Positions 10,645 to 20,390 are shown, numbered from the stretch's first letter. The stretch is 64,000 bases of DNA from Burkholderia dolosa (GCF_902499135.1 NZ_CABVPR010000015.1:1-64000); one strand, 5' to 3'. Translations and numbers: made by a program. Notes: generated by a model not told the origin, from the letters alone.

Positions 10645-10746
10645 TTTTTCGTTGTATGCTGCCTGCGTTCGATCCGGACATGCGGCCGTTCGACCGCGCA
10701 CGATCAAGCGCAGCCGCCGTGGCGCGCGATGCATGGAGGCAGGCAG

Positions 10747-12831
10747 ATGGCAGTGGACTATTCGACTCGCGACGGCGTGGCCGTCATCACGCTCGACAAT
10801 CCGCCGGTCAACGGGCTCGGGCTGTCGACGCGGCTCGGCATCATGGACGCGCTCGATCGCGCCGCGCAGGATCCGTCGATCGCGGCGATCGTGCTCACCG
10901 GCGCGGGACGCGCGTTCTCCGGCGGCGCCGACATCACCGAATTCAACACGCCGAAGGCGCTGCAGGAGCCGACGCTGCACACCGTGATCCGCGCGGTAGA
11001 AGCGAGCGCGAAGCCGGTCGTCGCGGCGCTGCACGGCGTCGTGATGGGCGGCGGCCTCGAACTCGCGCTCGGCGCGCATTACCGGATCGCGGCGCCGCGC
11101 GCGCAGATCGCGCTGCCCGAAGTGAAGCTCGGCCTGCTGCCGGGCGCGGGCGGCACGCAGCGGCTGCCGCGCGCGGTCGGCCTCGAAACGGCGCTGAACA
11201 TGATCGTGTCGGGTACGCCGGTGCCGTCCGAGCAGCTCGCGGACAGCGGACTGTTCGACGACATCGCCGGCGGCGACCTGCTCGATGCGGCGCTCGCGTT
11301 CGCGCGCAAGGTCGGCGCGCGGCCGGGGCCGCATCCGCGCGTGCGCGATCGCAAGATCGTCCACGACAACGCGGCGGGCTTCATCCAGTTCGCGCGCAAT
11401 TCGGTGAAGGCGGCCGCGCCGAATTTCCCTGCGCCGCACCGCTGCATCGACGCGATCGAGGCCGGCGTGCTGCACGGCTTCGACAAGGGCAGCGCCGCGG
11501 AACGCGAAGGCTTCGTCGCGCTGATGATGACGCCGGAAAGCCGCGCGATGCGGCATGCGTTCTTCGCCGAGCGCGCGGCGAGCAAGATTCCCGACGTGCC
11601 GGCCGACACGCCGGTGCGCGAGATCCGCCGTGTCGGCGTGATCGGCGCGGGCACGATGGGCGGCGGAATCGCGATGAACTTCGTCAACGCGGGGCTGCCC
11701 GTCACGCTGCTCGAGACGACGCAGGAAGCGCTCGAGCGCGGCCTCGCGACGATCCGCAAGAACTACGACGCCCAGGTGGCGAAGGGCAAGCTCACGCACG
11801 ATCAGCGCGACGCGCGCATCGCGCTGATCGCGCCGACGCTGTCGTACGACGATCTGAAGGACGCGGACCTGATCGTCGAAGCGGTGTTCGAGGAGCTCGA
11901 CGTGAAGGAGCGGGTGTTCCGCCGGCTCGACGAAGTCGCGAAGCCGGGTGCGATCCTCGCGTCGAACACGTCGACGCTCGACGTGAACCGGATCGCGTCG
12001 TTCACGAAGCGGCCGCACGACGTCGTCGGCATGCATTTCTTCAGTCCCGCGAACGTGATGAAGCTGCTAGAGGTCGTGCGCGGCGCGCAGACCGCGAAGG
12101 ACGCGCTCGCGACCGTGATGGCCGTCGCGAAGAAGATCCGCAAGACGGCCGTCGTGTCGGGCGTGTGCGACGGCTTCATCGGCAACCGGATGATCGAGCA
12201 GTACATCCGCCAGGCGCTGTTCATGCTCGAGGAAGGCGCGCTGCCCGCGCAGATCGATCGCGCGATCGAGGCGTTCGGTTTCGCGATGGGGCCGTTCAGG
12301 ATGAGCGACCTCGCCGGCAACGACATCGGCTGGGCGATCCGCAAGCGCCGCTACGTCGAGAAGCCCGATCTCCACTATTCGAAGATCGCCGACCGCCTGT
12401 GCGAGCAGGGCCGCTTCGGCCAGAAGACGGGCGCCGGCTGGTACGACTACGCGCCGGGCGAGCGCCGCGCACGGCCGTCGGCGCTCGTCGACGAGATGGT
12501 GCGCGCGTATTCGAACGAACGCGGCATCGCGCGGCGTACGATCGGCGACGACGAGATCGTCGAGCGGCTCGTGTACGCGCTCGTCAACGAAGGCGCGAAG
12601 ATTCTCGAGGAAAGGATCGCGTCGAAGGCGTCCGATATCGACATGGTGTATCTGACCGGCTACGGCTTTCCCATCTGGCGCGGCGGCCCGATGCTGTACG
12701 CGGACATGGTCGGCCTGTACAACGTCGAGCGCGCGATCCGCCGCTACGCGGCCGCGCCGAACGGCGACGCATGGCAGATCGCGCCGTCGATCGTCGAGCT
12801 CGCGAAGGCCGGCCGCGGTTTCAACGGCTGA
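10747..12831 (+). CDS. fused enoyl-CoA hydratase / 3-hydroxyacyl-CoA dehydrogenase (FadB/FadJ-like)
   Basis: A 694-residue bifunctional beta-oxidation enzyme. The N-terminal crotonase domain (about 1-190) hydrates enoyl-CoA: oxyanion-hole GRAFSGGAD, and GGGLELALG and LPEVKLGLLPGAGGTQR with the catalytic glutamates. The C-terminal NAD-dependent dehydrogenase begins with the Rossmann motif VGVIGAGTMGGGIA near residue 296 and contains GMHFFSPANVMKLLEVV. Length and order match FadB/FadJ alpha subunits. The ATG at 10747 follows GGAGGCAGGCAG. A palindromic operator candidate lies at 10633-10644, so it may start its own transcript even though the ligase is upstream. Confidence 0.95.
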   Translation: MAVDYSTRDGVAVITLDNPPVNGLGLSTRLGIMDALDRAAQDPSIAAIVLTGAGRAFSGGADITEFNTPKALQEPTLHTVIRAVEASAKPVVAALHGVVMGGGLELALGAHYRIAAPRAQIALPEVKLGLLPGAGGTQRLPRAVGLETALNMIVSGTPVPSEQLADSGLFDDIAGGDLLDAALAFARKVGARPGPHPRVRDRKIVHDNAAGFIQFARNSVKAAAPNFPAPHRCIDAIEAGVLHGFDKGSAAEREGFVALMMTPESRAMRHAFFAERAASKIPDVPADTPVREIRRVGVIGAGTMGGGIAMNFVNAGLPVTLLETTQEALERGLATIRKNYDAQVAKGKLTHDQRDARIALIAPTLSYDDLKDADLIVEAVFEELDVKERVFRRLDEVAKPGAILASNTSTLDVNRIASFTKRPHDVVGMHFFSPANVMKLLEVVRGAQTAKDALATVMAVAKKIRKTAVVSGVCDGFIGNRMIEQYIRQALFMLEEGALPAQIDRAIEAFGFAMGPFRMSDLAGNDIGWAIRKRRYVEKPDLHYSKIADRLCEQGRFGQKTGAGWYDYAPGERRARPSALVDEMVRAYSNERGIARRTIGDDEIVERLVYALVNEGAKILEERIASKASDIDMVYLTGYGFPIWRGGPMLYADMVGLYNVERAIRRYAAAPNGDAWQIAPSIVELAKAGRGFNG

Positions 12832-12888
12832 CGACGTCGGCCGCGTCGTCGGCCGCGCAACGCGTCACGTTTCGCAAGGAGAGATGCA

Positions 12889-13521
12889 ATGACACGCACC
12901 GACGACGTGCTGCTCGTCATCGACGTGCAATACGACTTCATGCCGGGCGGCGCGCTCGCGGTGCCCGACGGCGACGCGATCGTGCCGGCGATCAATGCGC
13001 TCGCGCAGCGCTTCGACCACGTCGTGCTGACGCAGGACTGGCATCCGCGCGAGCACGTATCGTTCGCGGCGAACCATCCGGGACGCGAGCCGTTCTCGAC
13101 GCTCGCGCTGCCGTACGGCGAGCAGGTGCTGTGGCCCGTGCACTGCGTGCAGGACACCGAAGGCGCGGCGCTGCATCGCGATCTCGACATCCCGCATGCG
13201 CGGCTCGTGATCCGCAAGGGCGGCAACGCGCAGGTCGACAGCTATTCCGCATTCGTCGAAGCCGACCGCACGACGCGCACGGGCCTGGCCGGCTATCTGC
13301 GCGAGCTCGGTGCGAAGCGCGTGTGGTGCTGCGGGCTCGCGACCGACTATTGCGTCGCGTGGTCGGCGCTCGACGCGCGTGCGGCCGGCTTCGACGCCGC
13401 TGTGATCGACGATGCGTGCCGCGCCATCGACCTGAACGGGTCGCTCGCGCACGCGTGGCAGCAGCTGCAGGCAGCGGGCGTCGCGCGCGCGACGGCGGCC
13501 GGCGCGCGCCCGCGCGCGTAG
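12889..13521 (+). CDS. pncA: nicotinamidase (isochorismatase family)
   Basis: Hydrolyses nicotinamide to nicotinate for NAD salvage. All functional residues are visible in the 210-residue protein: catalytic triad Asp12 (VIDVQ), Lys110 (IRKGG) and Cys155 (ATDYCV), and metal ligands Asp50, His52, His56 (QDWHPREH). The cis-peptide GLATDYCV and the end [12 protein letters not shown] are typical of PncA rather than other isochorismatases. The ATG follows AAGGAGAG. It sits between the fadB-like gene and the thiolase, an unusual place for NAD salvage but consistent with NAD demand of beta-oxidation; that link is inference. Confidence 0.93.
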   Translation: MTRTDDVLLVIDVQYDFMPGGALAVPDGDAIVPAINALAQRFDHVVLTQDWHPREHVSFAANHPGREPFSTLALPYGEQVLWPVHCVQDTEGAALHRDLDIPHARLVIRKGGNAQVDSYSAFVEADRTTRTGLAGYLRELGAKRVWCCGLATDYCVAWSALDARAAGFDAAVIDDACRAIDLNGSLAHAWQQLQAAGVARATAAGARPRA

Positions 13522-13570
13522 CGCATTTCCGTTCGATTCAGGACATCCGGCAGGACCGAAGGAGACTCGC

Positions 13571-14749
13571 ATGACCGAAGCCGTAATCGTATCGACCGCC
13601 CGCACGCCGCTCGCGAAGTCGTGGCGCGGCGCCTTCAACATGACGCACGGCGCGACGCTCGGCGGCCACGTGGTCGCCGCGGCGCTCGAGCGTGCGAAGC
13701 TCGACCCCGCGCAGGTCGAGGACGTGATCGTCGGCTGCGCGAACCCCGAAGGCGCGACCGGCGGCAATATCGCGCGGCAGATCGCGTTGCGCGCCGGGTT
13801 GCCGGTCACCGTGCCGGGGATGACGGTGAACCGCTTCTGCTCGTCCGGCTTGCAGACCGTCGCGCTCGCCGCGCAGCGGATCATCGCCGGCGAAGGCGAC
13901 GTGTACGTCGCGGGCGGCGTCGAGTCGATCTCGTGCGTGCAGAACGAGATGAACCGGCACATGGCGTACGAAGGCTGGCTGCTCGAACACAAGCCCGAAA
14001 TCTACTGGACGATGCTGCAGACGGCCGAGAACGTCGCGAAGCGCTACGGGATCGCGAAGGAGCGGCAGGACGAGTACGGCGTGCAGTCGCAGCTGAAGGC
14101 TGCGGCCGCGCAAGAAGCCGGCCGCTTTCGCGACGAGATCGTGCCGATCACCGTGCGTGCCGGCGTCGCGGACAACGCGACCGGGCGGCTGTTCACGAAG
14201 GAAGTGACGGTGTCGGCCGACGAAGGCATTCGGCCCGACACGACCCTCGACGGCGTATCGAAGATCCGGCCGGCGCTGCCCGGCGGCGTGATCACCGCGG
14301 GCAACGCGAGCCAGTTCTCGGACGGCGCGGCCGCGTGCGTGGTGATGAGCGCGAAGCGCGCGCAGCAGGAAGGGCTGCAGCCGCTCGGCGTATTCCGCGG
14401 CTTCGCGGTCGCGGGCTGCGAGCCCGACGAAATGGGAATCGGGCCGGTGTTCGCGGTGCCGAAGCTGCTGAAGCAGGCGGGGCTGAGCGTCGACGACATC
14501 GGGTTGTGGGAGCTGAACGAAGCGTTCGCGGTGCAGGTGCTGTACTGCCGCGACACGCTCGGGATTCCCGACGAGCGGCTGAACGTGAACGGCGGCGCGA
14601 TCGCGGTCGGTCATCCGTACGGCGTGTCCGGCACGCGGCTGACCGGTCACGCGCTGATCGAAGGCAAGCGGCGCGGCGTGAAATACGCGGTCGTGACGAT
14701 GTGTATCGGCGGCGGACAGGGCGCGGCCGGGCTGTTCGAAATCGTCTGA
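13571..14749 (+). CDS. acetyl-CoA C-acyltransferase (thiolase)
   Basis: A 392-residue thiolase that cleaves 3-ketoacyl-CoA to acetyl-CoA and a shortened acyl-CoA, the last step of beta-oxidation. The acyl-accepting cysteine is Cys90 ([10 protein letters not shown]). The active-site His is in [10 protein letters not shown] (about 347) and the second catalytic Cys is residue 378 (CIGGGQG). GAACC-type domain order and length are normal. The gene follows pncA with a GGAG ribosome site at 13561. FadA-type (degradative) function is inferred from the neighbouring ligase and hydratase/dehydrogenase; a biosynthetic role cannot be excluded from sequence alone. Confidence 0.92.
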   Translation: MTEAVIVSTARTPLAKSWRGAFNMTHGATLGGHVVAAALERAKLDPAQVEDVIVGCANPEGATGGNIARQIALRAGLPVTVPGMTVNRFCSSGLQTVALAAQRIIAGEGDVYVAGGVESISCVQNEMNRHMAYEGWLLEHKPEIYWTMLQTAENVAKRYGIAKERQDEYGVQSQLKAAAAQEAGRFRDEIVPITVRAGVADNATGRLFTKEVTVSADEGIRPDTTLDGVSKIRPALPGGVITAGNASQFSDGAAACVVMSAKRAQQEGLQPLGVFRGFAVAGCEPDEMGIGPVFAVPKLLKQAGLSVDDIGLWELNEAFAVQVLYCRDTLGIPDERLNVNGGAIAVGHPYGVSGTRLTGHALIEGKRRGVKYAVVTMCIGGGQGAAGLFEIV

Positions 14750-14754
14750 TCTTT

Positions 14755-14780
14755 GCGCGGGCGGCGCGCAACGCCCGCGC
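14755..14780 (+). terminator. possible hairpin terminator after the thiolase
   Basis: GCGCGGGCG (14755-14763) pairs perfectly with CGCCCGCGC (14772-14780), right after the thiolase stop. No T-run follows, so termination efficiency is uncertain. Confidence 0.4.
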
Positions 14781-14822
14781 CGCAGCACGCAGAACGACGA
14801 CGACGCTGCCGTTTCCCCTCAC

Positions 14823-14850
14823 TTGTCAAACGAATCGCCCCACCTATACT
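14823..14850 (+). promoter_or_regulatory. sigma-70-type promoter for the GGDEF gene
   Basis: TTGTCA (14823-14828) and TATACT (14845-14850) are separated by 16 bases, giving a credible housekeeping promoter about 150 bases before the diguanylate cyclase start. Confidence 0.55.
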
Positions 14851-14999
14851 TGCTCTGACATCGGGCTTTCGGCAAGACGGGGCCGCCGCGCGCACGCTGC
14901 CGAGGCGCGACGCGCGTGTCCGGCAGCCGGCGCAGCGCCTCATCGCGCATTCCGGCGCCGCGAGCGTTCGAACCACGCAGCAGACCGATCGGGGACCGA

Positions 15000-16400
15000 A
15001 TGAGTACGACCTATGCCGCCGGGGAACCGCCGCGCGTCGTCAGCGCGGCCGCGAAGCTCTACGCGAAATGCCTGCTGATCGGATTCGCGTTGCTGCCTGC
15101 CTATCTGATCGCCTATCTGTGGTTCTTCAGCGATCCACGCACGCTGTTCGAGAACCATACCTTCCATGAATTCGCAATCGCCGCCGCGACGCTCGAGGGC
15201 GCGTTCGTCACGTATGTGACGTGGGTCTGCTACCGGTCGTCCGGCGAGCCGCTGCTGCGCTGGCTCACGCTCGGGTTTCTCGGCTTCGCGATGATCTATG
15301 CGCTGCACGGAATGTTCACCGGCATGGCGCACCACAACATCTGGCTGTTTCTGCTGTACGGCCCCGCGTCGCGGTTCGTGATGTCGGTGCTGCTGTTCAC
15401 GGGGCTGCTGTCGTATTCGCGGCCGCCCGATCGCGCCGACAAACGCACGAGCGCACGCACGTGGGTGCCGTGGATCGTGCTGTTCGTTATCGTCGACGTG
15501 GCGGTCGCGTACATCGCGTATTCGCCGGTCGCGGGTGCGCTCGGCACGCGGCTGTCGATGGAAGGCGGCGCGCTCGTGTTTTCGCTGCTCAACGTCGCGC
15601 TGATGCTCGCGCGGCGGATCCGCTCGCCGCTGATGGTGATCTACGGCGTGTCGATCATGGCGTTCGCGCTGTCGTCGTTCGCGTTCATCCTCGGCAAGCC
15701 GTGGAATCACATGTGGTGGCTCGCGCATGCGATCTTCGCCGGCGGCTTTTTTCTGCTGAGCTACGGCGTCGTGCAGGCGCTGCAGACCACGCGCTCGTTC
15801 TCGGCGATCTACAGCCAGCAGGATCTGATGAGCCGGCTCGCCGAATCGATGGCGCGCACCGAGAGCGCGCTGCAGGAACTGCGCCGCACGAACCAGAAGC
15901 TCGAATACATGGCCGCGACCGATCCGATGACCGGCGCGTCGAACCGCCGCCAGTTCATCGCGCAGGTCGAGCGCGAGATCGTGCGCGCCGAACGCGACGG
16001 CACGCCGTTCTGCCTGCTCGCACTCGATCTCGACAACTTCAAGCACATCAACGACGCGTACGGACACCAGATCGGCGACGAGGTGCTGCGCGGCGTCGTG
16101 CGTCAGTGTCTCGAAGCGATCCGGCCGGCCGGCGGCCTTGCGCGCGTCGGCGGCGAGGAATTCATGGCGCTGCTGCCGGAGATGCCGCTCGAAGGCGCAC
16201 GGATGACCGCCGAGCGCGTGCGCTCGTCGATCGCGAGCGCGCCGTTCGGCCTCGATTTCAAGCGCGTGCAGGTGACCGTCAGCGTCGGCGTCGCGCAGTA
16301 CGGCGTCGACGGCAGCACCGTCGATGCATTGCTGCGCGTCGTCGACGAGCGGCTGTATCAGGCGAAGCGGGAAGGGCGCAATCGCGTGGTCGCGCACTGA
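15000..16400 (+). CDS. membrane-bound diguanylate cyclase (GGDEF)
   Basis: A 466-residue protein predicted to make the second messenger cyclic di-GMP from two GTP. The first ~270 residues hold about seven or eight hydrophobic helices, forming a membrane sensor of no named type that I can recognise. A short coiled coil (about 275-305, DLMSRLAESMARTESALQELRR) leads to the GGDEF domain at about 305-466. The active site reads RVGGEEF, a functional variant. The inhibitory RxxD site five residues before it is not evident (PAGGLAR). The ATG at 15000 is preceded by a promoter at 14823-14850. It is monocistronic and convergent with the lipoprotein gene at 16497. No EAL domain is present. Confidence 0.92.
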   Translation: MSTTYAAGEPPRVVSAAAKLYAKCLLIGFALLPAYLIAYLWFFSDPRTLFENHTFHEFAIAAATLEGAFVTYVTWVCYRSSGEPLLRWLTLGFLGFAMIYALHGMFTGMAHHNIWLFLLYGPASRFVMSVLLFTGLLSYSRPPDRADKRTSARTWVPWIVLFVIVDVAVAYIAYSPVAGALGTRLSMEGGALVFSLLNVALMLARRIRSPLMVIYGVSIMAFALSSFAFILGKPWNHMWWLAHAIFAGGFFLLSYGVVQALQTTRSFSAIYSQQDLMSRLAESMARTESALQELRRTNQKLEYMAATDPMTGASNRRQFIAQVEREIVRAERDGTPFCLLALDLDNFKHINDAYGHQIGDEVLRGVVRQCLEAIRPAGGLARVGGEEFMALLPEMPLEGARMTAERVRSSIASAPFGLDFKRVQVTVSVGVAQYGVDGSTVDALLRVVDERLYQAKREGRNRVVAH

Positions 16401-16496
16401 CGGCATTACGCCGTTACGTGCGGCAGGCGCGCCGCCGCCGACGTCGCCCGGCCTGCGCGCAGCGCGAGCGGCCGGGCGCTCGCGCTGCGGTTGCAA

Positions 16497-18641
16497 CTAT
16501 CGCGACGCGACGGCCGTCGCGCGCTGCGGCTGCGTGTCGGGCGTCGACTGCGACGCCTGCCACCAGTACTTGCCCGCACGCAGTTGCGGATCGCGGATCG
16601 CGAGATACGTCGTGCTCCACAGCTGCGCGGCGTTCGCCTCGGTCGCATCCGCGCTGCGCGTGCCGAACGCGTCGGCCTGGTATTGACCGTTCACGTACGA
16701 CCACGTCCACATCTCGGACGTGCGCATGTCGCGTCCGTTCGAGATCACCTGCCAGACGGTTTGCCGCGCCTGCGACAGCAGCGAGCGCGTGGCGGCCGAC
16801 AGGTCCTGACGCGCGAGCTGGCGATCGAGCCCGGCGACCCACATCGCCTGCTGCCACGACCAGATCACCGTGCCGTGATACGCGGAACTCGTGAACTTCG
16901 GCCACAGCGCCTGGCTCGCATAGGCCGGGTTCGCGATCAGCATCCCGACATCGGTGACGAGCCCGGTCGGGAACGGCCGCGTGACGTCGGCGACGATCCG
17001 TTGCAGTTCGTCATCCGGCGGCGTACCGAACAACAGCGCGAAGCCGCCGTCCGAATTCATCACCGGGATCGGGTTGCCCTGCGCGTCGAGCGACAGCGCG
17101 TAGAACGTCAGCGGCGCGGTCGGCGCCGCGCCGGCCGGCACGCCGGCAGACGGCGCATAGGCGGCCACGTCGGCAGCCGCCTGCGCGGCCGGCACGCTCA
17201 CCTGGAACAGCGGCGGCGCCTGCTGCTCCCACGTCGCCGCTTCGGCTGCCGTGTTCGCGAGCGTCGCGCGCTGGCCGGCATCGAGGTACGGATCGAGCAG
17301 CCCGCGCGCGAGGAACGCGTTCGCCGCGCGCAGCGCGGCCGGCACGAGCACCGCATTCACGTCGTACGGGTAGACGCCGCCGCCGAGCCCGTCGGTACTG
17401 TCGCGCCAGTTGCCGACGATTTCGCCGGGCCGCAGCCGGATCAGGTTCGCGACCGACGGCTGCTGCGCGAACGGCTGCGCGGTCGTCGCGACGTGCAGCA
17501 GATTGACGACGAGTCGGCTGCCGTTGGTGCGGCCGTCGCTGCCGCGTTGCGCGAGATACTCGGCCGCGCGCGCCTGACCGCGCGGATCGTCGATCAGCCA
17601 CGCGGCCGCGATCGGCGCGAGCAGGTAATCGCTGTCGATCATCTTGTAGTCGTAGGTGGGCGACGCGTCGTTCGACCGTCCGTTCTTCTGGTTGTCGATC
17701 AGCGCGAATTCGCCGATGCCTTCTTCGTGCGCGACCTTGCCGTCGTCCGACAGCCGGCTCAGCACCGACGACAGGCCGGCCTCGATCGCCGCCGGCTGGA
17801 GCACCGGCATCAGCATGCGGACCGAAATCAGCGTGTCGCGGCCGAAGTACGTGTCGTATTGCCACGAGCCCGCGAGCAGCTTGTCGTGGAAGCTCAGGAA
17901 TTCGAGCACGTTCTGGCTGACCGGGTCGGGATTCACGGACGGCGCGAACAGATCGGCGTGCGTGATCGGCGCGAGCGGCATCTCGCCCGTCAACGCGTCG
18001 ACGTGCAGCTTCAGCGTGCGCGAGCCCGCCGGCGCACGCAGCACGAGCTTGCCGCCGGCAGCCGATGCGATGGTGCCGCCGTCGCGCAGCGTGATGCGCA
18101 GTGCATAGCCGGGGGCGCCGTCGACGCGATCGCGCTGCCATTGCACGGTGCTGCCCTGGACTGCCGGCGCGGTGACGATCTGCTGCGGAATCGTCGCGTT
18201 GCCGTTGAAGTCGCGCAGGAAGCGCACGTTGCTGAGCAGGCCCTGACGGATCGTCAGCGTGTCGGTGTCGACCGACACGTCCGCGCCGATTCCGTACAGC
18301 GGCCGGCCGTGCGGGTCGGGCGCCGACAGCGCGGACGGCGGCGTGTCGAGATTCCAGTTCACCGGCTGCGCGGTGTCGTCGAACCACACGCCGGTGCCGC
18401 TGTTGCCGGCCGGAAACACGACGAGCAGGCGCGGCTTCGTCGACGAGCGCACCAGCAGGTGCGCGGCGACCTGATCCTGCCGAAAGAACGCGTTGATCTG
18501 GCCGCCGGTGTCCATCCGGAACGACAGCGCGGTACTCGACGACGGCGGCGTGGCGGTCGATTTGACGTCGTCGTCGTTGCACGCGGCAAGCAGGCCGGCG
18601 CTGACGAGCGCGACACACAGCGACTTCGCAAAGCGATGCAT
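16497..18641 (-). CDS. lipoprotein with a glycogen-debranching-enzyme-like six-hairpin fold
   Basis: A 714-residue secreted lipoprotein: signal peptide with lipobox LAAC (Cys21), then an acidic/serine linker. The middle and C-terminal parts resemble (alpha/alpha)6 glycosidases. YDTYFGRDTLIS near residue 265 is the pattern of the debranching-enzyme C-terminal family, and helical repeats such as WSWQQAMWVAGLDRQL follow. The catalytic acids cannot be assigned with confidence, so hydrolase activity is inferred from fold only. AGGAGGG precedes the ATG at 18641. It stands alone, convergent with the GGDEF gene, at the left edge of the accessory islet. The substrate could be an oligosaccharide in the periplasm or at the surface. 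Confidence 0.7.
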   Translation of the reverse strand: MHRFAKSLCVALVSAGLLAACNDDDVKSTATPPSSSTALSFRMDTGGQINAFFRQDQVAAHLLVRSSTKPRLLVVFPAGNSGTGVWFDDTAQPVNWNLDTPPSALSAPDPHGRPLYGIGADVSVDTDTLTIRQGLLSNVRFLRDFNGNATIPQQIVTAPAVQGSTVQWQRDRVDGAPGYALRITLRDGGTIASAAGGKLVLRAPAGSRTLKLHVDALTGEMPLAPITHADLFAPSVNPDPVSQNVLEFLSFHDKLLAGSWQYDTYFGRDTLISVRMLMPVLQPAAIEAGLSSVLSRLSDDGKVAHEEGIGEFALIDNQKNGRSNDASPTYDYKMIDSDYLLAPIAAAWLIDDPRGQARAAEYLAQRGSDGRTNGSRLVVNLLHVATTAQPFAQQPSVANLIRLRPGEIVGNWRDSTDGLGGGVYPYDVNAVLVPAALRAANAFLARGLLDPYLDAGQRATLANTAAEAATWEQQAPPLFQVSVPAAQAAADVAAYAPSAGVPAGAAPTAPLTFYALSLDAQGNPIPVMNSDGGFALLFGTPPDDELQRIVADVTRPFPTGLVTDVGMLIANPAYASQALWPKFTSSAYHGTVIWSWQQAMWVAGLDRQLARQDLSAATRSLLSQARQTVWQVISNGRDMRTSEMWTWSYVNGQYQADAFGTRSADATEANAAQLWSTTYLAIRDPQLRAGKYWWQASQSTPDTQPQRATAVASR

Positions 18642-19517
18642 GTTGATGACCCTCCTGATGACTGCGGTTTTTATCGGAATGTTCTAATGCGCGGATATCG
18701 GCTTCGTATCGTTATGGAATGCGGCTATTCGGACGAATTTGCGGTGTCGGTTGCAACGCGGCGCGCGGATTGATGAATTGAGCGGCAGATAATCGGGCGA
18801 TCGATAAATACCGAAAAGGAATGAAACGAAACGGCAGTGCGTCGCCGCGATGCAGGACCAGTCGCTGGAGAACGCCTCCTTTCCTTATGAACGGAACGAT
18901 GGTTTCATGGCGCGAAGACATGAAATGCGAGTCGTCGTACGCGATTCTAGTTTTCTGTAAAAGTGGGCGTCAATCGTGATCGGCGCTTTTCTATTGAATT
19001 TAATTGCCGGTGCCGTTGCAATTATTACTGCGGCGATAGGTAAAATATGCGAATTAATGGGCGGGACGAGACGAAATAGGAATACGCGCGGAATAGGTGG
19101 CCGAGAAAATCGCTTGTTCGGCAATTGATGCCGGACATACGTTCGATATCCGTATTCATTTCCTGTCGTTATCGGGCAACGCCGACATGCGTTGCAAAGG
19201 CGGTGCGCGAACACGAGCAACGTATGTTCCCGACTGTCGCTGCGGCGCCCGCGAACCGAATGCTGCACTCGTGCGAACCGCCAGGTTTGTTCGGCCTGCT
19301 ACCACGGCCTGCGGGCCGCGCGCCATGCACATCGACGCAGCAAAAAACGCGCATCGTCGTCGCAAGCCGACGCAGGCAACGATTCGATACGCGCATTGTC
19401 GCGGCAAGCCGCTGCCGCCGGCCCCGATCGTCCGGTTCAATCGCGAATCCCGTCGACGCGACCTATCGCGCCAACGCCGACCCGGACGTGGCAACGAACA
19501 GCAATACGGTCCCGGCG
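18642..19517. other. gene-poor, AT-richer stretch at the left of the islet
   Basis: No convincing gene over 876 bases. The part from about 18650 to 19100 is clearly less GC-rich than its surroundings. It contains a plus-strand frame (about 18963-19126) encoding a hydrophobic run such as IVIGAFLLNLIAGAVAI, but this frame has no ATG or ribosome site. The remainder to 19517 has only shadow frames. Confidence 0.6.
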
Positions 19518-20390
19518 CTACTGCAGAAACGCGTGCAACGTCGACATCGCAGCAACGGGCGTGACTGTGACCGCGCAGTTCGCGTAAGGGAACGAGAGTG
19601 TATGCAGCCACGTTGTCGAACCGGGCAACGCGACCTTGACCGTCAGCGAGGACGGCGGATCGCACGCGGACGCGGTCTCGATACCGAACCACGCCGATCG
19701 GTTCGCGGCGGAAAGCGTCACCGGGAGCGGTGTGCCCGTCATCTGCGCGAAATAGGTATTGCCGGAATAGACGGCGAGCGAAGGGCGAGGGCGGCCGCTG
19801 ACGTCGGAGACGGCTATCGCTGGATATCCGCTTATCCGGCATCTGGACGATCCGTGATATCGGAACAGCCAGGCGGAAAATTGATGAGACATGCCGGCGT
19901 CGCCGGCATGTGCATCGACGATGGAAACGTCCGCAGACGTGCATGGAGGTGCCGGATCTTCGATGCCGGCTTGCAGGTCTTCGAGGTCTTTCAGGCGTTG
20001 ATCGATTGCGTCGGCCAGACATCGCGCGAGCCCGGCTTGATCGCTCGGGCAGTTATTGGCGGTCTGCGCGAAGGCGGCTTGCTGTGCGTTCAGCGTCGCG
20101 CGCCACGCCGGCTGCAATTGCGGCATCAGTCGTTGCGCGAGTGTATCGATACGCTTTAGCGTGCCAAGAATCTCGGGGCGGGGACACACGGCCTTCGCGA
20201 ATCGGCCCGCGGCGATCGTGTCGGCGTTGGCAAGCGCCGGGCCGTCGGCAGCGCCGCAATGCGGCGTAATCCGCTCGACCGACGGTTGACCCGGCGTCGC
20301 GTCGGCGCCCACAGCGGATCCCTGGAACAGAAGCGTCAGCGCCAATGCCGAGAGACTACACACGCTAGTGCCGATAGCGATGGGTTTCAT
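19518..20390 (-). CDS. secreted protein with LprI-like (DUF1311-like) and DUF4232-like domains
   Basis: A 290-residue exported protein of unknown function. A signal peptide (about 1-29, ending VGA) is followed by a helical region (about 50-135). That region has the cysteine and tryptophan pattern of LprI/DUF1311 proteins: AVCPRPEI, QPAWRATL, CLADAIDQRLKDLE. The C-terminal ~130 residues resemble DUF4232: SRCRISGYPAIAVSD, then AWFGIETASACDPPSS and a terminal strand. I prefer the ATG at 20390, which begins the signal peptide; an in-frame TTG lies 33 bases upstream. It follows the LRR gene by 46 bases on the same strand. Domain calls are from pattern recall and need a profile search. Confidence 0.65.
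   Translation of the reverse strand: MKPIAIGTSVCSLSALALTLLFQGSAVGADATPGQPSVERITPHCGAADGPALANADTIAAGRFAKAVCPRPEILGTLKRIDTLAQRLMPQLQPAWRATLNAQQAAFAQTANNCPSDQAGLARCLADAIDQRLKDLEDLQAGIEDPAPPCTSADVSIVDAHAGDAGMSHQFSAWLFRYHGSSRCRISGYPAIAVSDVSGRPRPSLAVYSGNTYFAQMTGTPLPVTLSAANRSAWFGIETASACDPPSSLTVKVALPGSTTWLHTLSFPYANCAVTVTPVAAMSTLHAFLQ

Noticed and set aside
8722-12036. 1104-residue minus-strand frame opposite the fatty-acid cluster
   Set aside because: Shadow of the acyl-CoA ligase and fadB-like genes; low-complexity Arg-rich translation without motifs.
16491-18773. 760-residue plus-strand frame opposite the lipoprotein
   Set aside because: The minus-strand frame has a signal peptide, lipobox, ribosome site and fold motifs; the plus frame has none.
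19156-20022. Minus-strand frame overlapping the DUF4232-like gene
   Set aside because: Arg-rich, no ribosome site, and overlaps the better supported gene in another frame.
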